NCBI GenBank assembly: GCA_036346355.1
Contig: CM070571.1
Span: 48,814,293 to 48,878,292 of the forward strand
DNA length: 64,000 nucleotides
Reading direction: 5' to 3'
Origin: Rhipidocladum racemiflorum
Lineage: Eukaryota; Streptophyta; Magnoliopsida; Poales; Poaceae
In this document: piece after piece, positions 55,417 through 64,000 of the stretch
Layout of the letters: the number at the start of each line of letters is the position of its first letter
Position numbering within the stretch: position 1 is the first letter of the stretch
Notes under the pieces: model-generated
Database searches by the model: none
What the model was told of the DNA's origin: nothing
Seen by the model: only the letters and a program-made list of their open reading frames with translations
Position numbers and translations under genes: made by a program

Positions 55417-56317
55417 GTAGGTCCCATCGTGTGTGCCAAACATGTATTAACACCAAAAAATGTGACGAAGGGTTAACCAGCACCAGAACACGCAAATATC
55501 GGGTTTAAGTTGGTTTCGAGCGTGCCAGCTGATTTGATCCTCGCAATCGGCAAGAAAAATATGTAATCTAATCAGACGTTAAGCCGATTAGTTTCTCACT
55601 GAATTTGATATAAATAGCTATTCAAGTCGATTAAATCAAAAGTACCCGATAGATCTAAATAGCCTAATTGGGCTGATTAGATTGAAGGTATAGGTAGATT
55701 CTTCCCAAAAAAAGGCGATGTGTAACAAGATCGAAGAAAAAACACACCTAAGGTGGTGTAAGTGACGAGATCAATAATCGGTGATACACAACTTTATTGA
55801 TCAAACAAAACATAGAGGAAAGATAACAAGTCTACAAGCTACTTGTAGTCGATGGAAAAGTAGATAAAAATTAAAGGGAGTGTGATTGATTGTTGGATGC
55901 CCTTCTAGGTTGCCCATCGTCTTCTTCTATAGCGTCTAGGTTGCCCATCGTCTTCTATAACTTTAAAATTTTGCTAGCATGAAACTTTTTGGGAAATTAT
56001 AAGAATTTTTCATAAGTGATTCTGATACTTTTCTAATTTTTCTATGATTTATGGTATTTTCTCCGATTTTTGCTAAAAAAATTTTAACGGCCCAATGCTA
56101 TTGACCTAATAGAATGCTGGTCGGAATGGCAAAACCAAACATGTACCTAATGGAATAGTGGTATAAGTGATATACCCAAAAAATTTAGTGGCAAAAGTGA
56201 AAACAATCTCTTTTTATTTTGGTTCAACCACGTGTTGGTGACTTGGTGTTTTGCCCTAGCCCACGCGAGCCCGGGTTTACTGCCGAAGCGAAGAATTCCA
56301 CAGAACACAAACTCTTG
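55417..56317. other. Leader of the Tat-like element, then spacer
   Basis: 55417-55960 is probably the 5' leader of the Tat-like element (non-coding, CGATTAG-rich). It contains a short duplication of TCTAGGTTGCCCATCGTCTTC at 55904-55955. From about 55960 to 56317 the sequence is AT-rich with no recognisable feature. Confidence 0.4.
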
Positions 56318-56326
56318 CACAACTGT

Positions 56327-56763
56327 GAATTTTTTTTATTTAATATATATTTAAATTTTTTTCAAAACTAATCGAAGAAAAACAAAAATGACAGAAGTAG
56401 GCTCATGTCGCCGGTGATTGGGGCGATCACCCGTGAGTGGGGCGATACCAGCATGCCACGGCAACATTTATAGCTGCCGTCACTGCCGTTTAGGTGCCGT
56501 GGCAGCTATCGCCCCAATCACAAGCGATAGGTGGTAGGGAAAAGTGTTGCTGTGGCAGCTATCGCCCCTTATTTGGGTGATTAGTCAAATGCTGTCAGTA
56601 AACGCTACCACGGCAACATTTTTCTTTGCCACAGCAGAGAAATCGCTCGAGCATGGGGCGATCGCCCCAATCATGGGCAACGGGAGTCTATTTGTGTCAT
56701 TTTTGTTTTTCGTCGCTTAATTATGAAAAAAAGATTTAAAATATATATTAAATAAAAAAATTC
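56327..56763. mobile_element. Mutator-type MITE with long inverted repeats
   Basis: 437 bp, starting GAATTTTTTTTATTTAATAT and ending in its near-complement. The arms remain complementary for about 120 bp (AAAAACAAAAATGACA inside, then GATTGGGGCGAT). The flanks are CACAACTGT on both sides (56318-56326 and 56764-56772), a 9-bp duplication as made by Mutator-like transposases. The centre contains repeated GGGGCGAT and GGCAGC motifs and folds further on itself. No coding. Confidence 0.82.
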
Positions 56764-56772
56764 CACAACTGT

Positions 56773-58312
56773 TGCCGAAGCAAAGGGGAAAACGAGTTAG
56801 CCCAGCTTGATTTCTTCGAACCAGTGCAGCCCAACGTGTGCGAACCCTCCTGGCCCAAACTAAGATAAGCCATACCAATGCGTCGGTTCTCAGAACAGCG
56901 CGACGTACCGGAAGCTTTAATTGATATTGTTATAAAATATAGCGGTTCATTCACTATAATTAACGATATATCAATAGGATCATAAGAAAAAAAATAAGGA
57001 GCACACAATGTATGTGGTAATATTCTTCTCTCTCTTTATTAGATTGATTTTTCTGTATAGGGGGATGCCAAATATATAGCAAAGCTAACTGTAGATAGAT
57101 TCGGATTTGCCTACCAATATATAGAATCCTTCCATACTTGGACTGGGATTCTATCTATATCATAACACTCCCTCTTGTGCGAATACTGCGTAATGCATAT
57201 GTCTCATTAAAAACTCCTCCTAAAAACCTAATAGGAAAAAAAAGAATGGAGAAAAGAGTACATTGCACTCGCACTCCATGTTATACTAGTTGTCTCATTA
57301 AAAACACTCATGTGAGAAACTTTAGGAAAACTCACTAAGGGAAAAAGAGCACAACTTATAATCTTCAGGATCATGCAAAAAGGATTATGGTTCAAAGATT
57401 TACTCCACATGAACTCTGCAAATCTCTAAGTGATGACGGGTGATGTAATATGTAGAAAATATGGCGCGTCATTCCCACTCTACGAACATAGACGGAACGA
57501 TCACTTGTTCCACCATGACAATCAGTGTTATCATCGGCTCTTCTAGCAATGCCGTCACTGTTGTAATGCCCTTGTAATAAAATCTATTGCTTATGCCATG
57601 TCATCTGAACTTTCGTTGTATCTGCCCTACTAAGGTTGCTGGCTGCATCTACACGCTTTTCACAATGACCGTAATGACTTAAACACTTTGGCTAAAGTTT
57701 TCCTAGGCTACACTATTAATATCATGGGTTGTTGTCGACTAGGGTAATTGCACTAGTAGAATTTAGATGCAAAGAAAGGTGTAAATAAAATATTTTTCCA
57801 GAATATGGTAATCCATATATCAAAGAGCAAATCTGGTCCCTTCTTTCTAAAAATTACATTTAAACTTCATATTTTACGGCCAGCCAAAAATGTTAAACTG
57901 TTTCGTGTAAGAGAGGCTTCTTATAGTTATTTGGTTTATTCAACTGATTTTATTCATAAATATTTTTGGAAAAATGGAACATCTAAGACCATACAAATAA
58001 GTGATATTTATTTCATGATTTTTTGAGCCATGGTTTGTATGGTTCCTTTATAATACATAAAAGTATCTTTAATTAAACTTCATTTAAACAATTTTAATTT
58101 GCATGGAACATAGCAATTTTTATTACATAATCTGGATCCTTATAGCTTAACAAAAATTTAGAAATTTATTTCGTTCGATTTGAAGCTTAATAAAACTTAC
58201 AAAATTGTCCCCAAGTCTGTGTCTCCCATTGATAGGGCGACACTTTTTTTTTGTTGCCAATTCATACGGCGAGTTTCCTTACGTCGCCCGTCTGTTCGAC
58301 GAGATCTTCTCC
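56773..58312. other. AT-rich lower-copy stretch
   Basis: No gene supported. At 57195-57345 TCTCATTAAAAAC occurs twice, with ACCTAATAGGAAAA and GGAAAACTCACTAAGGGAAAA. This style of repeat is seen in leaders or LTRs of some plant copia elements, so a decayed copia remnant is possible. 57780-58190 is AT-rich without a feature I recognise. Confidence 0.35.
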
Positions 58313-58364
58313 TGTCGCCCGTTGGTTGGGCGATAGTCTTATATCGCCCAACCAACGGGTGACA
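58313..58364. repeat. Short near-perfect hairpin
   Basis: Arms of 23 bp (58313-58335 and 58342-58364) with a single mismatch and a 6-base loop. The arm core is GCCCGTTGGTTGGGCGATA. Neighbouring sequence repeats CGTCGCCCGTCTG and TAGGGCGACA, so the hairpin lies in a locally repeated GTCGCCC context. It could be a small-RNA source or a remnant of an inverted-repeat transposon. Confidence 0.7.
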
Positions 58365-59244
58365 GACATATATTTCTGTAATTTCATTTCCCAACGTTTA
58401 GTTTTGCAATTTTGATTAAAAATTGTATTATTAAAAAAAAATCGTGACACGTAAGCATTAGGAAGAGCCAGCATCCAACGACTGAACTCAAAACAGTCTT
58501 GAATTCACTTGTAAAATGCGAGGATCAATTTTTTTTAAAAAAAACTTATAAAATGCAAGGAGGTACAAAAGGCCTTTCCATTCTTATACTATAAATCATA
58601 ACCATATATCAGCTGGTGGAAATAATTCGTCACTATATTTTCTTTGAACACGTGCGCGATTAGTCTCTTCTCCATCATTGATCACTCGATCGAAGTTGCC
58701 GGAGAGAAGTTTTATAGACGCTGAAGCCTTCGATGCTAAGGCTCTAACTTCTTCCTACTATTTCGATGGCTGCCATCGCGTCAGGACCAGACGGTCAAAG
58801 GGTAGGTGCGGCGAGATTAGTCAAGCGACAGGCTGAGCTGTAAACAGCACGACTCGATTTAATGGTTGCCAAGTGTTCGTTTCTTCGAAGTCAACTCCAA
58901 TGTCCAAATTGCTAATTCTATCTGAAACAATGGAGTACTCAGACCAGTTACTCCAAAGCTCAACATGACATAGTCTAGTGATTTCTCTAATTTCAGCCTG
59001 TCTGATCTTCTTATTTTTTTCAGAATATGTATACAGTTGACTTGGACTGTACTCTACCAAAAGAAATTAAAGAAGAAAAGATTCTAGCTACATGTGCCCA
59101 GAGGAGAACAAGTACTGTGCATCTATCCTAGAGATGAACTCCGTTGACCGCGACGACGCTGCCCAATACAAGAGACCAAAATTAGGCGCATCCGCACACC
59201 AGTTAATCGTAGTCAACTTTGCCAACGGATGGACTTATTTATTA
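58365..59244. other. Unassigned stretch
   Basis: No supported gene. A short gene-like reading CPEENKYCASILEMNSVDRD at 59095-59155 continues acidic/basic and then runs into the Stowaway-like MITE. It could be an old gene remnant but has no recognisable domain. Confidence 0.3.
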
Positions 59245-59507
59245 CTGACTCTGGTCTTAAAAAGCTCACATTGTAGGCATCTACGTGGTCTTCAAAACAA
59301 AATTTTGATTACTAATTTGTATTATAATATATTTATAAAACTCAATAAAATTATAATATTATGAAAGTACTTCACGAGACAAGTCTACACATATAATTTT
59401 TATGTATCCAATTTAACTATTTAAAAATATATCGACAGTCAAAGTTTCAAAATTTTGACTATATCACTATGTCCAAAACGTCAGCTTTTTAAGACCAAAG
59501 GGGGTAG
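59245..59507. mobile_element. Stowaway-like MITE
   Basis: About 263 bp with inverted ends: left CTGACTCTGGTCTTAAAAAG and right CTTTTTAAGACCAAAGGGGG followed by TAG. The interior is very AT-rich with AAATTTTGATT/CAAAATTTTGACT complementarity. TA precedes the left end (59243-59244); the right TA appears mutated to TC. Typical of Tc1/mariner-derived Stowaway elements. Confidence 0.6.
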
Positions 59508-60460
59508 TCGAGATCACACCACCCATCTACTCTATATAAACATGGCAATCGGCCATACCTTTTTGGCTAGCTCTCGGCATGGTACGGATGTCTTCAGGTC
59601 GGGCCAGCAAGGCACTAATGATAAGTCGTGTCAAGTCTAAAAACTCGGCATGATGGCCGACACAACATGAAAACAGTCATTTCGTAAAAAACATCATATC
59701 TATAGCTCAACTTATCATCAATTATCTTACCCCAGCGGTCCAACCCATCATCAAATATTACATCTCCTCTTTGCCTCCTCCCATAACCTAGTTGGCACGG
59801 TCGCTACATCTCTGCACCTTCATCGTCTCCTCTCGCCATCCTCCATCCTTGCTTCCTCCTCGCACTGCCAACTCCCCTACCATCCCACGCCTTCCCCTCC
59901 TAACCATCCCCCTGACTAAGTGCCAAATCTAGCGGTCTTCAATCACGTTGCCATCGGATACGGTCTTGCGGCACCATGCCACCACCTTCATCGGCCGTCC
60001 TGAGGAAGAAGACGGTGGTGACCGGAGAGGAAGAATATTGCAATGGCGTCGGATCTCAATGGTCCTCACTGCCTTGGTGCCGGATCCAACGATCTTTAGC
60101 CTTGATGCCCCCAAATATGCCCTTTCCGCACCGCGTCGCCATTATTCTCGACCACCATGCATACTTCTTCCCCGATGCTAACACCTTCATCTTCTCCAAC
60201 CGAGCTATACTCCGTCCTTGCAACCACGCCGGTGAGTGTTCCGCTTGTCCCTGACTCATTTCCTCTCCTCTACAATAGTCAAAATGGCCGGGCTTAGGCT
60301 AACATGGTACGAAGTTGGCACGGCGTGCCAATGGGCTGTACTTGGGCTACAAGACTAACTAATCGGGCCGTGGTGGCATAGCCTGTTTAGACCCATGGCC
60401 TATCCGACCCGTGTCGTGCCAGCTAGGCACGATCCAATACCCAGCTCAACTCCTATATAT
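59508..60460. other. Low-copy stretch with promoter-like and CT-rich sequence
   Basis: CTATATAAAC at about 59531-59540 looks like a TATA box and is followed by CT-rich sequence (59750-59930) and a GC-rich segment open in several frames (59940-60250). I cannot assign a protein. 60290-60450 holds repeats of CGTGCC/GGCACG type (GTTGGCACGGCGTGCCAA, CGTGTCGTGCCAGC), a motif common in grass transposons. I do not call a gene. Confidence 0.3.
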
Positions 60461-60745
60461 TGTCGGGACCCGAATTTGCAAATCCGGACCCTCTGTGTAA
60501 TCAGCACTAGTACAGGAACACGCTAGTGCACACAGTCTCAACATTGGTAAATATCACAATCATACTCAACGAAATAATAAGGTACTTTAAATATTTAGCC
60601 AAGCTGGTTGCTCGACCTTAAGGTCAAGTTACAAATATACGCCACGCAGGGCGAAACTTAATAAAAGAGAAATAATAGCAGCGGAAAATAAGATAACTTC
60701 ATGGTGCCATCCAGTATACCACAGGCAACTGACTGGGCTCGCTCC

Positions 60746-60799
60746 CTAGTTAGACGGTTCCTCTTCCAAAGCTGGTGTAGACTCTTTTTCAACTGGTGT
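60746..60799 (-). CDS. LTR-encoded block 2 (LTR-B2 version, four codons shorter)
   Basis: On the minus strand TPVEKESTPALEEEPSN then TAG. Compared with LTR-B (23023-23088) exactly 12 bp are missing, so the frame and stop position are preserved. Function unknown. Confidence 0.35.
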   Translation of the reverse strand, partial: TPVEKESTPALEEEPSN

Positions 60800-61947
60800 T
60801 GTATTGTGGCAAGGGTGAGTACTTGGTACTCAGCAAGTCATGCACAGAATGCAACTAATATGCTACATGCATGGCTTAATACAAAAGGAATAGCTCATGG
60901 TTCATTTGCAGTAACAGCATTTAACAAATAACATAAGTAGATTCGAAAGCGATAGAAACAGTGTAATATCAATAACTTTTCCAGGAGTTAAATAAACATC
61001 TGTCCCATTCCTAATCCACATTTCCATCAACATCATCATTTAACCAAACCAAACCTCTCAAGTTTAAGTTATTTTCAAGAAAATCTAACCCTTGACTGTA
61101 ATCCCCGAGTAATGTCCAATACCGCGGACACGGCTATTCAAATAGATTTTATACTCTGCAGAGGTTATGCACTTTACCCACAAGATACAGCCAAACGCCA
61201 CAAGGGCGAGTGATCGTAACAAAGCCTTTCAGAAACGGCTAACTACGCAAGTGAACCTTTCCGGTTTTTGCCATACACCATCCCTTCCCTTAACAAAGGC
61301 GAAGTATGGGACCGACATACCGTTTGACGGGTACCATGCCATCGCACTGGTACGCTCCCCTTTGAAGCTACACAAAGGGTGTAGTTGACACCCGAGGTAT
61401 CACATGCAAGTTATTAATAACTTACTCAACTAGGTCCGTCCCATTACGGACATGTGGTTGCACGATTAACTCAGTTCAAAGGCTTGCAAGGTTAAGTCCT
61501 TATGTTGACCAGGGCATGACTACCCGAAGAACCAAACCAACGCTCCCGATGCCACAACTGGCCCACCCGATTATTCTTGCCACATGCCCCGGTCGAAAAC
61601 TATTTATCAAACCCCCAGTTGATTACCATGCACCACGTGCCATCAACATCACAACACATGATACCTTTCCAAAACAGGTTCAATATATCATTAAGTCAAT
61701 ATTAACATTTGTTTGTCAAAAATCATGTCATAAGCACGTAGCAGGTCTAAGCAATATACTACAACGATCTAAATTCCCATGTTGGCAATTTAATAATGTC
61801 CAACTATTTAATCCTCAACTAGGATGACAAGGGGTTCATGGCATTCAATTGTCTATGTCAAGGTGGCATACAGCAACTAGGTAATTAACTAATGTCCCAA
61901 AATTAATTAAAGCATTTTATAATTGAACTAGCATGCAATAATTTAAA

Positions 61948-62169
61948 TCAAATTAATTTCAAAATGGGATCAATATGGTCAAAGCACAACTTGCCTTCAA
62001 AGAATACTTGATCTTGGTCCTGAGGTGGCTCCTGGGTCAACACTTCACCTTCGAAGCCTTCGGGCATTTCAACGTCTACTCGTAACGCGTGCAAATAGCA
62101 ATAAATGAATAAAACAGTAGACAAAAAGTGTCCAAACATCAAAATGAAGTCCATAAGCAGATAGAGCAT
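61948..62169 (-). CDS. LTR-encoded small ORF, block 1 (LTR-B2 minus copy)
   Basis: 73 codons: MDFILMFGHFLSTVLFIYC, then RVDVEMPEGFEGEVLTQEP and a QDQDQVFFEGKLCFDHID segment, ending TGA. The frame is intact in this copy too. Differences from 51812-52033 in the acidic part are few and conservative (V/M, A/P, V/I). Confidence 0.4.
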   Translation of the reverse strand: MLYLLMDFILMFGHFLSTVLFIYCYLHALRVDVEMPEGFEGEVLTQEPPQDQDQVFFEGKLCFDHIDPILKLI

Positions 62170-64000
62170 AATTTTATGGATTTTTAGGAATTTGAATCGG
62201 CGAAATCGGAGTTAAAACGCAAAAGTTACAAGCGTTTAAAGTTTAAATAATCAATTAAATAATATTACAGAGAAAAACTTTGGTCTAAAAATTAAATAAA
62301 ATTCACCATTCGGTAGATCTCAATTTTATACAAATTTAGAAATTTGAATCACTCAAATCGGAGTTAAATTGCAAAAGTTATAAGCGTTTGAAGTTTCAAA
62401 ATTCAAATAAATCAATAATCCGAATTAATTCATTTATTTTTATACTGAAAAACCGAATAATGACGTCAGCATGACGTCAGCTTGGATTTTGATTTTCCAC
62501 CGAATTATTTTTCTATTGAAAAATTGATTTATTGCGTCAGCCGGTCCATGGACATGGTCCACGGTTCGGTTTGGGTCCACCGTGGACCCAGTCCACGAGA
62601 ACATGTCTCACTGACATGTGGGCCCCATCGGATGACGTCAGCGGTGACGTCATCACGCTCGGCTGAGGGACGGCTGATACCGGGTTTCACCGTGACGCCG
62701 CGATGACGCCATGGTGCGCTTTGGTTTTGCCGCCGACACGCGGGCCCCACGTGACGCCACTACCGACGCCACGGGCGATCAAGATGACCGCTACCGATCG
62801 CGACGGTCAGCCTCCTAGCCACGTGGCTAGATCTCAGCCGTTGATTTGAAAAACGATGGCCCATATTGGATCTGGCTTAGCGCAAATAGGAAACTACTCG
62901 GCTGACCCGGACCGTTCGTTCTTGATCGGACGGTCAAGATCTAATCTAATGCTATAACATGGGTTAACGCTAACCGCAACGATCTAGATCTAACGGCTGA
63001 GATCTATTCTAGCACGGTGCAGTTACGGCTATGTGGCACAATCTAAACCGTTGGATCTAGATCCAACGGTTGAAAGCAGATCTAGGAATTACAACGTGAG
63101 ATCTCACCGGGGATGACGTGGACGAATCTGGGCCCTTGGATCTTGATCGAACGGTTGGTGGAGCTCGAGCGACGGCGATGGCGTGCGGCGGAGCTGGCTC
63201 ACCGGAGATGAGGACGACGACCATGGCAACGGCGCTGCGGGGCCCCTCTGGCGGAGTGGATGGTACTCCTCGACGCGGCTTGACCTTGCGGTTCCGGGTT
63301 TGGGCTCAACGGCGGCGGAGGACGGCGGACGGCGGCGGAATCGACGATTGACCGCGGCGGAAGCCTAGCACAACTATGGCGAGCGCTAGCGGGCGAACGG
63401 CGGCGGCTCAGGTGATGTGGGCTAGGGCTACGGGTGCGCACGGGAGTCGGCTACCCGGTGGCGGCGGCGGCGCCTTAAATAGGGGCCTCGGCTTACCGAG
63501 GTCCACCCGGTTACGACGGCGGAATCCGAATCCAATTTGGATTCGGTGACGTGGCTCAACGTGGATCGTCGGATCAAGATCCGACGGTTGCGGGGTTTGG
63601 GCTCAGGTCTGGCTCGGCGACTTGGCTGGCTCGGTCGGAGTCGGGCTCGGGTGACGTGGCGCGATCGTGGCCGTTGGATTACGATCCGACGGTCACGCGC
63701 ATTAGGGTTCGGTGACTTGGTTCGACCGAGACGGCTGGCGCGATCGGGTCCGGGTCGGACTCGAGTCTGACTCGGACTCTGGTCCGGTCAGATGAACAGT
63801 GAAACCGGTTTGGGTTTTTCCAATGATTAAATAATCAAATTAATTCCCAGAAATTTATTTAATTCATTAAAAATAGCAAAACACTCAGAAAAATTCCAGA
63901 AAAATTCTAGAAAATATTTTAGAACATTTTGGACTCAAATAAAATATTTCCAACAAAATTTTATTTGCAAAATTAAATTCTTTAATTATTTCAAAAGGGA

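Larger units (their letters stand above)
60461..64000 (-). repeat. LTR-B2, minus sense, running off the window
   Basis: Begins TGTCGGGACCCGAATTTG, the reverse complement of the LTR 3' end, and follows LTR-B2 to within about 110 bp of its TGTAACACCCC start at the window edge. There is no primer-binding site on the left side (flank TCCTATATAT), so it is either a solo LTR or the 3' LTR of an element lying to the right. It contains palindromes at 63568-63588 and 63671-63692, a TATA-like TTAAATAG at 63475-63482 (minus CTATTTAA) and both short LTR reading frames. Confidence 0.88.

Noticed and set aside
59948..60254. Frames of 77-92 codons in a GC-rich segment preceded by a TATA-like box
   Set aside because: Overlapping frames on both strands, no recognised domain, and no clear splice structure. 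Left as unassigned.

Overview
The window is a slice of plant nuclear genome, almost certainly from a grass (Poaceae). It consists nearly entirely of nested and broken transposable elements. Support for a grass comes from Tekay/Del-type chromodomain Ty3/gypsy elements with multi-kilobase LTRs, a Sirevirus-type Ty1/copia polyprotein, Tat-like gypsy gag, a CACTA terminus, and Tourist-, Stowaway- and Mutator-type MITEs. I see no intact host gene, rRNA, tRNA or CRISPR array. The species cannot be named from the sequence.

Four repeat families make up most of the window, named locally here. LTR-A is about 2.3 kb; its sense strand runs TGTGACAC...GGGGTGTTACA and it belongs to an element with no polyprotein. 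LTR-B (3.4 kb) and its relative LTR-B2 run TGTAACACCCC...CGACA and belong to a Tekay-like chromovirus. LTR-C (2.75 kb) belongs to an older relative of B. Copia LTR-like blocks carry arrays of palindromes.

Layout: 1-1100 is an LTR-A fragment head-to-head with a complete minus-strand element A (1101-9858). 9859-9956 is a sliver of LTR-B2. 9957-13976 is a second, truncated element A. 13977-15411 is minus-strand LTR-B2. 15412-17351 is the 5' end of element C (LTR end, primer site, pre-gag ORF with a Tourist MITE inside, gag). 17352-19250 is a CACTA terminus followed by gene-like exons, including one resembling the KIAA0930/DUF2045 family. 19250-33900 is a copia-like LTR region split by a complete element B (19930-32483, target duplication GTCAC). 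34557-38819 is a minus-strand Sirevirus gag-PR-IN-RT fragment. 38820-41056 is a solo LTR-A with ACACC on both sides. 41062-44757 is the 3' end of element C and its LTR. 44780-48298 is a copia-type LTR. 48299-49904 and 54896-55416 are the two halves of a Tat-like gag, split by an LTR-B2/LTR-A hybrid block (49905-54895). 55417-60460 is lower-copy, AT-rich DNA with two MITEs and a perfect-looking hairpin. 60461-64000 is minus-strand LTR-B2 running off the edge.

The most unusual signal lies inside the LTRs. LTR-B, LTR-B2 and LTR-C carry two short reading frames whose protein sequence is conserved while the DNA changes mostly at third positions and by whole codons. LTR-B and B2 promoters also carry pairs of head-to-head MYB3R/MSA-type motifs (CCAACGG) about 100-220 bp upstream of the TATA-like box, which would predict cell-cycle-linked transcription. 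Element A has everything needed in cis for reverse transcription but codes for nothing recognisable, so it would depend on proteins supplied in trans.
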